From assembly GCA_945948915.1 (NCBI GenBank), contig CAMFCQ010000002.1, positions 21,888-85,887 of the forward strand: a DNA stretch of 64,000 bases, written 5' to 3'. The notes beneath the pieces were generated by a model that saw only the letters and a program-made list of their open reading frames with translations, was not told the origin of the DNA and ran no database searches. The stretch comes from an uncultured Clostridia bacterium (lineage in GTDB: Bacteria > Bacillota > Clostridia > Christensenellales > Aristaeellaceae). Both the position numbers and the translations under genes were made by a program. Positions within the stretch are counted from its first letter, which is position 1; each line of letters opens with the position of its first letter. Below, in pieces: positions 19,327 through 29,117 of the stretch.

Positions 19327-20037
19327 ATGGCCAATCCCAATATTCCCACCCCGCATATCACCGCGAAGGAGGGCGACTTCGCCCGCACGGTGCTCATGCC
19401 CGGCGATCCGCTGCGCGCCAAATTCATCGCAGAGACGTACTTTGAAAACCCCGTGCTGGTGAACAACACCCGCGGCGTGCAGGGCTACACCGGCACCTAC
19501 AAGGGCAAGCGCGTCTCCGTCATGGCCTCCGGCATGGGCATGCCGTCCATCGGCATCTACTCCTACGAGCTGTTCAACTTCTATGGCGTGGAGAACATCA
19601 TCCGCGTAGGCACCGCCGGCGGCATCGGCGACAACGTGAAGCTGCGCGACGTGGTGATGGGCATGAGCGCCTACACCAACTCGAGCTTCGGCCGTCAGTT
19701 CTTCGACGGCAACGTGGCCCCGTGCTGCTCCTTTAAGCTCCTGGACGCGGCTGTCTCTGCCGCGCGCAGGATGGGCATCGAGCCCAACGTCGGCGCGCTG
19801 TACTCCTCCGACATCTTCTACGACGAGGCCGGCGGCGCGGGCAAGCTCAAGAAGCTGGGCGTGCTGGCGGTGGAGATGGAATCCGCCGCGCTGTACCTCA
19901 ACGCCGCGCGCGCGGGCAAGAACGCGCTGGCCATCTGCACCATCTCCGATCACCTCTTCACCGGCGAGGCCCTGCCCGCCCAGGATCGCCAGGTCGGCTT
20001 CACGCAGATGATGGAAATCGCGCTGGAGATCGCATAA
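19327..20037 (+). CDS. deoD: Purine-nucleoside phosphorylase DeoD
   Basis: MANPNIPTPHITAKEGDFARTVLMPGDPLRAKFIAETYF; MGMPSIGIYSYELF; VEMESAALYLNAAR. Confidence 0.94.
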   Translation: MANPNIPTPHITAKEGDFARTVLMPGDPLRAKFIAETYFENPVLVNNTRGVQGYTGTYKGKRVSVMASGMGMPSIGIYSYELFNFYGVENIIRVGTAGGIGDNVKLRDVVMGMSAYTNSSFGRQFFDGNVAPCCSFKLLDAAVSAARRMGIEPNVGALYSSDIFYDEAGGAGKLKKLGVLAVEMESAALYLNAARAGKNALAICTISDHLFTGEALPAQDRQVGFTQMMEIALEIA

Positions 20038-20040
20038 CGC

Positions 20041-20502
20041 ATGAGCATCGAAAGAGCGAGGGCCCATCTCGCCAGATATGGGCTGGAAGACCGGATCCGG
20101 GAGCTGACGGTGTCCAGCGCGACGGTCGCCCTGGCGGCCGAGGCGCTGGGCTGCGAGCCGGCGCGCATCGCCAAGACGCTGTCCTTTGAAAACGGCGAGG
20201 GCGCGATTCTGATCCTCGCGGCAGGCGACGCGCGCATTGACAACGCAAAGTTCAAGCATCGCTTCGGCATAAAGGCGCGCATGCTGAGCGCAGAGCGGGT
20301 GGAGCCGCTCATCGGCCACGGCGTGGGCGGCGTGTGCCCGTTTGGCGTGAACGGCGGTATCCCGGTCTATCTGGATGAATCCCTCAGGCGGTTTGACATC
20401 GTCTATCCCGCCGCCGGCACGGCCGCCAGCGCGGTGATTCTTACGCTTTCCGAGCTGGAGCGCGCCAGCGAAGCGGACGGCTGGGTGGACGTCACCAAAT
20501 AA
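20041..20502 (+). CDS. YbaK/ProX-type aminoacyl-tRNA deacylase domain protein
   Basis: ALGCEPARIAKTLSFENGEGAILILAAGDARIDNAKFK; GHGVGGVCPFGVNGGIPVYLDESL. Confidence 0.88.
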   Translation: MSIERARAHLARYGLEDRIRELTVSSATVALAAEALGCEPARIAKTLSFENGEGAILILAAGDARIDNAKFKHRFGIKARMLSAERVEPLIGHGVGGVCPFGVNGGIPVYLDESLRRFDIVYPAAGTAASAVILTLSELERASEADGWVDVTK

Positions 20503-20522
20503 CCGACATCAAGGAGAACAAC

Positions 20523-21335
20523 ATGCTGAATCGACTTTTCATTTCCTCGGATATCGAGGGCACCTGCGGCATCTGCCACTGGGACGAGACTGAGCTGGGC
20601 AAGGCGGACTACGAGCCCTTCCGCCGCCAGATGACCGCCGAGGTCAGGGCGGCGTGCGAGGGCGCCATCGCCGGCGGCTGCGACGGCATTCTGATCAAGG
20701 ATGCGCACGACAGCGCCCGCAACCTGCTCCCTGCCGAGCTGCCCGAGAGCGTGGAGATCTTCCGCGGCTGGGGCAGCGACATCCACGCCATGATGTCCGG
20801 CATCGACGCCAGCTTTGCCGGCGCGATCTTCACCGGCTATCACTCCGCCGCGAACATGGACACCAGCCCGCTGTCCCACACGATGAACACACAGAACTGC
20901 TCCATCACCATCAACGGCATTCAGGCCAGCGAGCTGGTCATCAACGCGTTCGTCTGCGCGATGGTGGACGTGCCGCTGCTGATGGTCGCGGGCGACGTGG
21001 GCGTGTGCGAGCAGGCCAAGCGCCTGAACCCGAACATCCACACCGTGCCGGTGCAGCGCGGCTGCGGCAACGGCACCATCTCCATCCATCCCGCCGAGGC
21101 CGTGCGCCGCTACCGCGAGACGGCGGAGAAGGCCGTGCGCGAGGGCATTGCCAACCCGGACAAGTTCAGGATTGAGATGCCCAACAAGTTCGACGTGGAG
21201 GTCGAGTTCGTCAAGCACGCCAAGGCGCGCCGCGCCAGTTTCTACCCGGGCGTGCGCCAGACCGGCGCGCGCAGCGTGCGCTTCTCCTCGGACGCGTACT
21301 ACGACGTGCTGCGCTTCTTCATGTTCTGCCTGTAA
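20523..21335 (+). CDS. M55-family D-aminopeptidase (DppA-like)
   Basis: LFISSDIEGTCGICHWDE; ILIKDAHDSARNLL; FTGYHSAANMDTSPLSHTMN. Confidence 0.9.
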   Translation: MLNRLFISSDIEGTCGICHWDETELGKADYEPFRRQMTAEVRAACEGAIAGGCDGILIKDAHDSARNLLPAELPESVEIFRGWGSDIHAMMSGIDASFAGAIFTGYHSAANMDTSPLSHTMNTQNCSITINGIQASELVINAFVCAMVDVPLLMVAGDVGVCEQAKRLNPNIHTVPVQRGCGNGTISIHPAEAVRRYRETAEKAVREGIANPDKFRIEMPNKFDVEVEFVKHAKARRASFYPGVRQTGARSVRFSSDAYYDVLRFFMFCL

Positions 21336-21401
21336 CGAATCTGTATATCGCCAAAAACGCCGCCGGTCCACATTGCTGGATCGGCGGCGTTGATGATTCT
21401 G

Positions 21402-21863
21402 TCATGCTTTGACCGGTTTCCGGCGCACGGTCAGCGCGCGGAAGAGCACGGAGGTCACCGCCGCGCCCACGGCGATGGCCGCGACGGTCTGCACCGCCTC
21501 CAGGCCAAAGGCCGCAGCCGCCGCGCCGTTGTCCTCCACCAGCGCGAGCATCGCGCAGTAGAACGTGTATCCGGGCACGAGCGGCACCAGCGCGGTGAGC
21601 AGGAAGATGGTCGAGGGCATGCGCATCAGCCGCGCCTCGATCTCGCACAGCACCGCAATGACGACGGTGGCCAGAAAGTAGCTGAACATCGCGCCCTGTC
21701 CAAGCAGATTGACCATGACCTCGTAGAGCACATAGCCCAGCAGGCCCGTCAGCGAAGCGGGCAGCACGGTGCTCATCGGCGCGTTGAGCAAAAACGCATA
21801 GCCCAGCGTGCCGCCGAAGGAGCCGACGGAGTGCAGGACGATCTGCGATATCACGTCGTTCAC
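21402..21863 (-). CDS. Threonine/serine exporter, C-terminal half (YjjB/ThrE2-like, GTG start)
   Basis: Small polytopic protein; FLLTALVPLVPGYTFYCAMLALVEDN; overlaps the YjjP-like gene. Confidence 0.85.
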   Translation of the reverse strand: MNDVISQIVLHSVGSFGGTLGYAFLLNAPMSTVLPASLTGLLGYVLYEVMVNLLGQGAMFSYFLATVVIAVLCEIEARLMRMPSTIFLLTALVPLVPGYTFYCAMLALVEDNGAAAAAFGLEAVQTVAAIAVGAAVTSVLFRALTVRRKPVKA

Positions 21864-22636
21864 AGCACGGCACCCCCCATCATGCCCATCAGCTTGAGGC
21901 CCGTATAGACGCCCAGCGCGATGCAAGCCGCCAGCAGCAGCGCCTCTACGGCGCGGGCAATGCCGGAAATGAGGTCGCCGTACATCGTATCGCGCACGGC
22001 GGTGGTCATCAGAAGACCCGTCAGCAGCGGCATGATGCCGCCGACAATCGCGGCGTTCACGTCGCCGTAGGGCACGATATAGGCTGCGGCCTGCGCGAGC
22101 GCGGCGGTCAGGAAGCCGCCGGAGAAATCAAAGAGCAGCGTGCCCATCGCCATGTGGGAAAACAGCGGCTGAATGGCCTGCACCGCCATGCCGATGAACA
22201 GCGCGACGAGCAGCGTGCCCAGGCCGCCGCCGAAGACCAGGCTGAAGGACGCGGCGGAGACGCCGTAGGCGACGATCAGTGTGAGCTGATGCAGCCCGCA
22301 GTCCGCCGCGATGTCGGCCAGCTCTTCCTCGGCCTCGTCTGCGCTGAGCTCTCCGTGCTCCACCCTGCGGGAGACGTCGTTGACGCGGGCCAGGCGGGAC
22401 GTGTTGGTGCCGCGGTGCGTCACGCGGCGGATGCGCGACACGCCGCCGACGCTCACGAAGATGGAGGTCGGAAAGGCGACGATGTTCACGTCCTCAAGGC
22501 CCAGCCCGCTGGCCATACGCAGCGCGGTCTCCTCGACGCGGTAGGTTTCGCCGCCGTTTTCCAGCGCCAGCTGCGCCGCCTGGCAGATGAGGCGGATCTT
22601 CTGCGTCTCCGGCTGGGTGGTTTCAGAAATCAGCAT
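21860..22636 (-). CDS. Threonine/serine exporter, N-terminal half (YjjP/ThrE-like)
   Basis: AAQLALENGGETYRVEETALRMASGLGLEDVNIVAFPTSIFVSV; five-TM C-terminus. Confidence 0.9.
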   Translation of the reverse strand: MLISETTQPETQKIRLICQAAQLALENGGETYRVEETALRMASGLGLEDVNIVAFPTSIFVSVGGVSRIRRVTHRGTNTSRLARVNDVSRRVEHGELSADEAEEELADIAADCGLHQLTLIVAYGVSAASFSLVFGGGLGTLLVALFIGMAVQAIQPLFSHMAMGTLLFDFSGGFLTAALAQAAAYIVPYGDVNAAIVGGIMPLLTGLLMTTAVRDTMYGDLISGIARAVEALLLAACIALGVYTGLKLMGMMGGAVL

Positions 22637-22909
22637 GTCATGTTCTCCTCAAGCGAAGGGTTTCCATCAATCGCGATGATTATAGCGGCTTTGTGCTTTC
22701 TTGTCAATGGCAGCCAGTGGCGCTCCCACTTCCGAATAGACTTCATGTTTTTCGGTGCCCGCCGCTCATCAGTTTACGCAATTTCCTGTCATTGCAAAAA
22801 GCACCATCCCCTTGAGAGGACGGTGCGCGAAAGCAGTATTCGAGGGCCTGTCGCCCGAAGAATACGGGTTAAAACCGGCGCGAAGCGCAAGTGGCCGATG
22901 CCACTGGCA

Positions 22910-23713
22910 TCACGGCTGCTTGCCGATGTAGGCTAGGATGCCGCCGTCGACGTAGAGGATATGGCCGTTGACGAAGTTGGACGCGTCGGAGGCCAGGAAC
23001 ACCGCCGGGCCGCCCAGATCGTCCGCCTCACCCCAGCGCTCGGCCGGCGTCTTGGCGATGATGAACTGGTCGAACGGATGACGGCTGCCGTCCGGCTGGA
23101 TCTCGCGCAGCGGCGCGGTCTGCGGGGTCGCGATGTAGCCCGGGCCGATGCCGTTGCACTGGATGTTGTACTTGCCGTACTCGGAGCAGATGTTGCGGGT
23201 CAGCATCTTCAGGCCGCCCTTCGCCGCCGCGTACGCGGAGACGGTCTCACGGCCGAGCTCGCTCATCATGGAGCAGATGTTGATGATCTTGCCGTGGCCC
23301 TTCTTGATCATGGACGGGATGACGGCCTTGGCGACGATGAACGGCGCGTTCAGGTCGACGTCGATGACCTGACGGAACTCGGCAGCGGTCATCTCGCACA
23401 TCGGAATGCGCTTGATGATGCCGGCGTTGTTGACCAGGATGTCGATCACGCCGACCTCTTCCTCGATCTTCTTGACCAGCTCGCCCACCGCGTCCTCGTC
23501 ACAGACGTTGCAGACATAGCCGTGCGCCTTGATGCCGGCCGCCTCGTAGTTGGCCAGGCCCTTGTCAACAAACTCCTGCTTGAGGTCGTTGAAGCAGATG
23601 GTCGCGCCCGCGGCCGCCAGGGCCTTAGCAATGGCGAAGCCGATGCCGTAGGAAGCGCCGGTGACCAGCGCGACCTTGCCGTCAAGACGGAAGCTGTTCA
23701 TATAATCGTTCAT
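22910..23713 (-). CDS. kduD: SDR oxidoreductase, KduD/gluconate-5-dehydrogenase-like
   Basis: FRLDGKVALVTGASYGIGFAIAKALAAAGATI; NNAGII; SAYAAAKGGLKMLTRNICSEYGKYNIQCNGIGPGYI; adjacent to kduI. Confidence 0.85.
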   Translation of the reverse strand: MNDYMNSFRLDGKVALVTGASYGIGFAIAKALAAAGATICFNDLKQEFVDKGLANYEAAGIKAHGYVCNVCDEDAVGELVKKIEEEVGVIDILVNNAGIIKRIPMCEMTAAEFRQVIDVDLNAPFIVAKAVIPSMIKKGHGKIINICSMMSELGRETVSAYAAAKGGLKMLTRNICSEYGKYNIQCNGIGPGYIATPQTAPLREIQPDGSRHPFDQFIIAKTPAERWGEADDLGGPAVFLASDASNFVNGHILYVDGGILAYIGKQP

Positions 23714-23850
23714 GGGAAAAACCTCCTTGAATGGTTTGTTTGCACATTTAGAATGACCACGCCTTTTTTCAGGCAGTTTTCAAGGGCTCTCCGCCCGCAG
23801 AAAACGTCCCTAAAGCAAAGCGAAGCATAGTGGCTGCGGCCGCCGGCCGC

Positions 23851-24687
23851 TTACAGCAGATCGAGCGGGCTCAGGTTGTCCATGTCGTCAAACTCCTGAT
23901 TCTCGCCGCACATGCCCCAGATGAAGGTGTAGTTGCTCGTGCCGACGCCCGTGTGGATGGACCAGGACGGGGAGATGACGGCCTGCTCGTTGTGCAGGAT
24001 GACGTGGCGGGTTTCCTTCGGCTCGCCCATCATGTGGAAGATGACGTTCTCATCCTTCACGTCGAAGTAGAAGTAGACCTCCATGCGGCGCTCGTGCGTG
24101 TGGCAGGGCATGGAATTCCAGTTGCTGCCCGGGGCGAGCTGGGTCATGCCCATGCACAGCTGGCAGGACTGCATGACGGCCGGATGGATGTACTGGTTGA
24201 TGACGCGCTTGTTGCAGGTCTCGCTGCTGCCCAGCGGGCGCTTGTTGGCCTTGTCGATGTCGATGTGGACGTTCGGGTAGGTCTTGTGCGCGGGGCAGGT
24301 GTTGATGTAGAACTTGGCGGGGTTGGCGCCGTCCTCGCTCTCCATTTTGATTTCCTTCGCGCCCATGCCGACGTACAGGCCGTCGTACTGCTTGAGCTCG
24401 TAGACGACGCCATCGACGGTGATTTTGCCCTTGCCGCCGATGTTGATGACGCCCATCTCGCGGCGCTCCAGGAACGTATCCGAGCACAGCTCCTTGCAGC
24501 CGACCAGCTCCACCGCCTTCGTCACCGGCATCACGCCGCCGGCGATAATGCGGTCAAAGTGGGAATAGGTGAGCATCGCCTCGTCGGCGACGAAGATGGT
24601 TTCAATGACGTATTCGCTGCGCAGGCGATCGGTGGTATAGTGCTTTGCATCCGCAGAGGCGGACGGCTGACGGACAGTCAACTGCAT
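23851..24687 (-). CDS. kduI: 5-dehydro-4-deoxy-D-glucuronate isomerase KduI
   Basis: [71 protein letters not shown]. Confidence 0.93.
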   Translation of the reverse strand: MQLTVRQPSASADAKHYTTDRLRSEYVIETIFVADEAMLTYSHFDRIIAGGVMPVTKAVELVGCKELCSDTFLERREMGVINIGGKGKITVDGVVYELKQYDGLYVGMGAKEIKMESEDGANPAKFYINTCPAHKTYPNVHIDIDKANKRPLGSSETCNKRVINQYIHPAVMQSCQLCMGMTQLAPGSNWNSMPCHTHERRMEVYFYFDVKDENVIFHMMGEPKETRHVILHNEQAVISPSWSIHTGVGTSNYTFIWGMCGENQEFDDMDNLSPLDLL

Positions 24688-24929
24688 GGGATAGCCCTCC
24701 TCCAAATCATGGTCGTAAACTCGCAGACAGATCCATCTTATGGATAGCATCAGTATAACACAACTTTTGTTCAAACGCCATAGGATTAAGCAAAATAGGC
24801 GGTTTTTTTTAAAATTCTCATACAGGTTCGACAACTGGTCGGATGTATACAAACAGCCCGCATAATTCTCCTTCAAAATGGAAAAATAGCGGGAAAGTCA
24901 GTGAAAAAAACGGAGAGGGAGGGCTTTCC

Positions 24930-26396
24930 ATGGAGGACGCCGTGACGCTGCTGCCGCTGCTTTCGCGCAATCTGGACGTCTTTGCGGACCGGCTTGGCGC
25001 ACCCCTTAACGCCGACGTGCTCGTGCGCCGGTTTGGGAGCGGCGCGTTTGAATCGGCGATTGTGGCCATCGACGGCATGGTCGATGTCGAGGCGATCAAC
25101 GAGAACATCCTCAAGCCCTGCATGAACCTGCCCCATGACGCCGGCGCGGACGTGCCCGGGGAGGAGCGCACAGCGTACATCGTCAAAAACGCCGTGTCCA
25201 TCCTGCCCGCCAAGCTGAAGGACAACGTGGACGAGATCCTTGCCGACGTGCTCAGCGGGCAGTGCGTGCTGCTGTGCGAGGGCTGCACGCTCGGCTGTGT
25301 GATGGACGTGCGCGGGTTTGACAAGCGGAGCATCGGCAAGCCGGAGGTCGAGCATGTGGTGCTCGGCCCGCACGAGAGCTTCACCGAGTCCATCCGCACG
25401 AACATCACGCTGCTGCGGCGCATCGTGCAGCGCGAGGAGCTGGTGACGGAGTTTGTCCGCGCGGGCGGAAAGATGAAGACGCGCTGCGCGCTGATGTATC
25501 TGCGGGGCACGGCGGATGAGGCGCTGATCGCCCGCATCCGCGCGCGGCTCGAGGGCTGCACGTACGATTTTGCGCTGACCAGCGGCGAGGTGGAGCAGCT
25601 TCTGGAGGACAGCCCGCTCTCCCTGATTCCCGACACCATCCGCACCGAGCGCCCGGACCGCGCCGCCTCCTTCCTTGCGGAGGGGCAGATCGTCGTGCTC
25701 ACGGATGGCTCACCCGCGGCCATCGGCGCGCCGGCGACGTTCTTCCATCACCTGCACACGCCGGACGACGCCTCCATGCGCTGGCAGTACGGCACCTATC
25801 TGCGCATCGTGCGGCTGATCGGCATGCTGATTCACGTCTTCCTGCCGGGCCTGTATCTGGCGCTGCTGCGCTTTCACCAGGAGCTGTTTTCCCCCATGCT
25901 GCTGACCAGCGTGTACGAGACCAGCTCCCGCATCCCGATCCCGGCGTATCTGGAGGCGCTGATCATGACGCTGGCGTTTGACCTGATCAACGAGGCGGGG
26001 CTGCGCGCGCCGGGCACGATGGGCAATGCGCTGGGCATCGTCTCCGGCCTGATTCTGGGCGAGAGCGCCGTGAGCGCGGACATCGCCTCGCCCCTGCTGC
26101 TCATCGTGGTGGCGGCCAGCGGCCTGGGCGGCTTCTGCGTGCCCAGCTATGCGCTGAGCATCGGCCTGAAGATCGTGCAGCTGCTGTTCCTCACGGCGGG
26201 CGCGGCGGGCGGGCTCTACGCGATGGCGCTGCTGCTTTTGTGCCTGCTGTGCGCCGCATGCGCCATGAATTCCATTGGCTCGCCGCTGACCGCGCCCATC
26301 ACGCCGCCCCGGCGCGCCAATCCCGACTTCCTTGTGCGCCTGCCGATGAAATACCAGAAAGCGAGAGCCTTCTTTGCCAACCGGCATGATGCCTAA
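24930..26396 (+). CDS. Spore germination protein GerA/SpoVAF family (A subunit)
   Basis: Typical GerA region: EDSPLSLIPDTIRTERPDRAASFLAEGQIVVLTDGSPAAIGAPATFF; SSRIPIPAYLEALIMTLAFDLINEAGLRAPGTMGNALGIVSGLILGESAV. Confidence 0.92.
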   Translation: MEDAVTLLPLLSRNLDVFADRLGAPLNADVLVRRFGSGAFESAIVAIDGMVDVEAINENILKPCMNLPHDAGADVPGEERTAYIVKNAVSILPAKLKDNVDEILADVLSGQCVLLCEGCTLGCVMDVRGFDKRSIGKPEVEHVVLGPHESFTESIRTNITLLRRIVQREELVTEFVRAGGKMKTRCALMYLRGTADEALIARIRARLEGCTYDFALTSGEVEQLLEDSPLSLIPDTIRTERPDRAASFLAEGQIVVLTDGSPAAIGAPATFFHHLHTPDDASMRWQYGTYLRIVRLIGMLIHVFLPGLYLALLRFHQELFSPMLLTSVYETSSRIPIPAYLEALIMTLAFDLINEAGLRAPGTMGNALGIVSGLILGESAVSADIASPLLLIVVAASGLGGFCVPSYALSIGLKIVQLLFLTAGAAGGLYAMALLLLCLLCAACAMNSIGSPLTAPITPPRRANPDFLVRLPMKYQKARAFFANRHDA

Positions 26397-26741
26397 TAGA
26401 AACGGGCTATCAGTGCGAAGCGAAGAAGGGGTCTGGGGACCAGTCCCCAGGCTAGGGGTTTGGGGGATGAAATCCCCCAACGTTCCTATATCGCGAAGCG
26501 ATCAGAAGAAAAGCAGTCAGGGAGCGAAGCGTTACCTGACGGAGCTTATACTAATTCGCAGTTAAAATGCCTAATAGAGTGCATCAGATTTTTCGCTCTG
26601 ACGAAGCCGAGTGAAGTGAGGCGTACTGGAGGTACGTTGAACGGAACAAGGCAAAGTCAGAGCGGAAAAGATGGTGCGCGGATTAGGCATTTTAACAAGA
26701 ATTAGTATTAGCACATAGCTGTTTCTATTTGAACACAGTAT
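26394..26741 (+). mobile_element. Modular TIR repeat copy E2, interrupted by a nested MITE
   Basis: Shares GCGAAGCGAAGAAGGGGTCTGGGGACC..., GTCAGGGAGCGAAGCGTTACCTGACG and right end AGCTGTTTCTATTTGAA-ACAGTA with the copies at 41.2 and 54.7 kb. Confidence 0.78.
26549..26707. mobile_element. Nested 159-bp MITE-like element with long TIRs and TTA target duplication
   Basis: TACTAATTC-GCAG-TTAAAATGCCTAAT ... ATTAGGCATTTTAA-CAA-GAATTAGTA, flanked by TTA (26546-26548) and TTA (26708-26710). The empty site CTTAGCAC is present in E4/E6. Confidence 0.82.
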
Positions 26742-26798
26742 ACATCCTGCAGCCCTGCGTCCGAGACCGCTGCTTTGCAGAAAGGATTTCCATCAATC

Positions 26799-27863
26799 AT
26801 GACAACGCTTGAAAGCCGTGTGCGCGCGTCCTGGCGCGTGCAGGCCTGTGCAGCCGGGCTGTGCGCGGGCACGCAGGTCTTCCTCTTCGGTACCGGCATC
26901 GCCATGCCCATCGCGCTTGGCGGCTCGTGGATCGCCTCGCTGGCCGCGCTGCCCGCGGCGGCGCTGACGGCAGCCGTCTGCCGCCGCGCGCTGACGCTGC
27001 CCCAAACGCACGGAAAGCTGACGGGCGCGCTGCATCTGCTGCTGGCCCTCACGCTTCTCCTCAACGCCGCGTTCGCGCTGTGCGGCCTGGTCAGCCTGGC
27101 CGCACAGACGCTGCTGGTGCAGGCGCGCGCGCTGTGGAGCACAGCGGTGGCACTGGCTGCCGTCGCGCTGTGCGCGCTGACCGGCGGCGCGCCCCGGCTG
27201 TGCTTTGCGCTGCGCTTTGCGCTGCCCGTGCTGCTTGCGCTGCTGACGGCCCTGTGCGTGCCGATGGAAGTCCCGGCGGGCCTGTTTCCGATTCTGGGTG
27301 CGGGCGTCACGGAGCTGGGCGCTGCGGCGGCCTGCATGCTGGGCGCGGCTTCCCCGCTGCTGATGCTCCTGCTGCCGCCGCAGGCGCTTGCGCGCGGGGG
27401 TGAGGCGGCCAGGCGCTGCCCCGTGCCGGCGGCAGGCTTCTTTGTCGGGCGCGCGCTGGCCGGCGCGGCGGCGGGCGTGCTGCTGCTACTTGCCGCCAGC
27501 GTGAATTCGACGTATGAGGCCCTCCTGAAGAGCAGCGGATGGGGCGAGCGCCTGCGCATCGTCTTCGGCGGGCAGATGCGCGGCGGCCTGATTCAAACGC
27601 TGCTGACCGTCTGCCAGATGATGGCCATGGCGCTGCTGGCCGTCTGCATGCTCGCCTCCGCCGAGCAGGCGCTCCTGCGCGCCCTCCCGAAGGCCAAAAA
27701 GGGCCGCGCGGGTCTGGCGGCGCTCGTGCTGCTGCTGGCGGGGTGCATGGCGGCGCTGATCGTCTTTGGCATGACCCCGGCGCTGTTCGCCGCGCCGCTG
27801 CTGGTTCTGCCCACGGCAGCGCTGCTGATCCTTCACAAACGGTTGGGAGGGAAAGACGGATGA
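26799..27863 (+). CDS. GerAB-family spore germination permease (B subunit)
   Basis: Ten-TM-like APC-type protein between GerA and Ger(x)C genes; AGLCAGTQVFLFGTGIAMPIALGGSWIASLAALP. Confidence 0.82.
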   Translation: MTTLESRVRASWRVQACAAGLCAGTQVFLFGTGIAMPIALGGSWIASLAALPAAALTAAVCRRALTLPQTHGKLTGALHLLLALTLLLNAAFALCGLVSLAAQTLLVQARALWSTAVALAAVALCALTGGAPRLCFALRFALPVLLALLTALCVPMEVPAGLFPILGAGVTELGAAAACMLGAASPLLMLLLPPQALARGGEAARRCPVPAAGFFVGRALAGAAAGVLLLLAASVNSTYEALLKSSGWGERLRIVFGGQMRGGLIQTLLTVCQMMAMALLAVCMLASAEQALLRALPKAKKGRAGLAALVLLLAGCMAALIVFGMTPALFAAPLLVLPTAALLILHKRLGGKDG

Positions 27864-29068
27864 AACGCCTTGCGCTGGCCCTTCTCCTGCTGGGCAGCCT
27901 GCCGCTGCTCACCGGCTGCGGCGGCGGGCAGGAGATCGAGAGCTGCCTGTTTGTGCTGTCCATGGCGGTCGACCCCGCGCCGGACGGGAACATGACCGTG
28001 ACGGTCAAGGCGCTCTCCGGCACGCAGGAGGACACGTCCTCCTCCGGCGGGCGCGGCGGCGAGGCCTCCTCCGCGCAGGAGGCGGGCAGCGAAGGACAGG
28101 GCGGGCAGGAGGCCCATTCCGGGCTGGAAACCTCCGAGCTGGGCTACATCGTCCTGAGCGCAACCGCCCCCAGCTGCCTGCGGGCGCTGAGCATGCTCAG
28201 CGCGACCACGCCGCGCACGGTCAACCTCTCCCAGCTGCGGGAGATCGTCGTCAGCCGCGCGCTGGCCGAGACCGACGCGACGCTCTCCATCCTCCGGGAA
28301 ATCCACTCGATGTACCGCGCCAACGGCGAGGCGATCGTCGTCGTCACGCCGGACGACGCGGGCGACTTCATCCGCCGCCAGCGCGCGATTCTGGGCGTGC
28401 GGCTGTCGAAGTACCTCGAGGTGCTCTTTGAGCACTTCTCCGAGATCGACACCATCCCGCCCAATGCGCAGCTTTCCTCCGTCATTCAGGCGATGGAGTC
28501 GGACACCATCGACGCAGCGGCGGTCTACGCAGCGGGCAATACCTTTGACAGCACGCTCGTGCTCTCAGGCGGCGCGGACCTTGACCGCCTGCCCGGCCAT
28601 CTGCCGCGCACCTCCCCCGCCGAAAACGAATACCTGGGCGCGGCGCTCTTCTCCGGGCCGAGGATGGTCGGCACACTCACCGGCGAGGAAACCGGCCTTT
28701 TGTGCCTGATGATGGGCAAGGCGCAGCGGCGCACGACGTTCATCGGCAGCGCGCAGTACAGAACCAACCTGCCCACACGCGTGCGGCGCACAATCGACGA
28801 GGACGGCGCGCTGCACGTGCGCATTACCATGAACCTCACACGCACCGCCGGCGAGACGCAGCAGTCCGCGCAGGAGATCGCCGCCGACATCGAGCGCTCC
28901 TGCGTGAGCGTCCTGCTCAAGCTGCGCGCAGCCTCCTGCGACGCGGCGGGCTTTGGCCGTCTGGCCATCCGCCGCTGCCTCACCGTGCCCCAGTGGGAAG
29001 CGCTTGACTGGCCCGGCGTCTACGAGACGCTGCCCGTGCGCGTCTCGGCCAGCGTGAAGGTCTTGTAA
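27860..29068 (+). CDS. Ger(x)C-family germination lipoprotein (C subunit)
   Basis: MKRLALALLLLGSLPLLTGCGGGQEIESCLFVLSMAVDPAPDG lipobox and N-terminal Ger(x)C signature; 4-bp overlap with the B gene. Confidence 0.87.
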   Translation: MKRLALALLLLGSLPLLTGCGGGQEIESCLFVLSMAVDPAPDGNMTVTVKALSGTQEDTSSSGGRGGEASSAQEAGSEGQGGQEAHSGLETSELGYIVLSATAPSCLRALSMLSATTPRTVNLSQLREIVVSRALAETDATLSILREIHSMYRANGEAIVVVTPDDAGDFIRRQRAILGVRLSKYLEVLFEHFSEIDTIPPNAQLSSVIQAMESDTIDAAAVYAAGNTFDSTLVLSGGADLDRLPGHLPRTSPAENEYLGAALFSGPRMVGTLTGEETGLLCLMMGKAQRRTTFIGSAQYRTNLPTRVRRTIDEDGALHVRITMNLTRTAGETQQSAQEIAADIERSCVSVLLKLRAASCDAAGFGRLAIRRCLTVPQWEALDWPGVYETLPVRVSASVKVL

Positions 29069-29117
29069 CGCGCCGGGCAAAGGTGGTATACTGGGAGCAG
29101 CACTTCAGAAACGGAGA

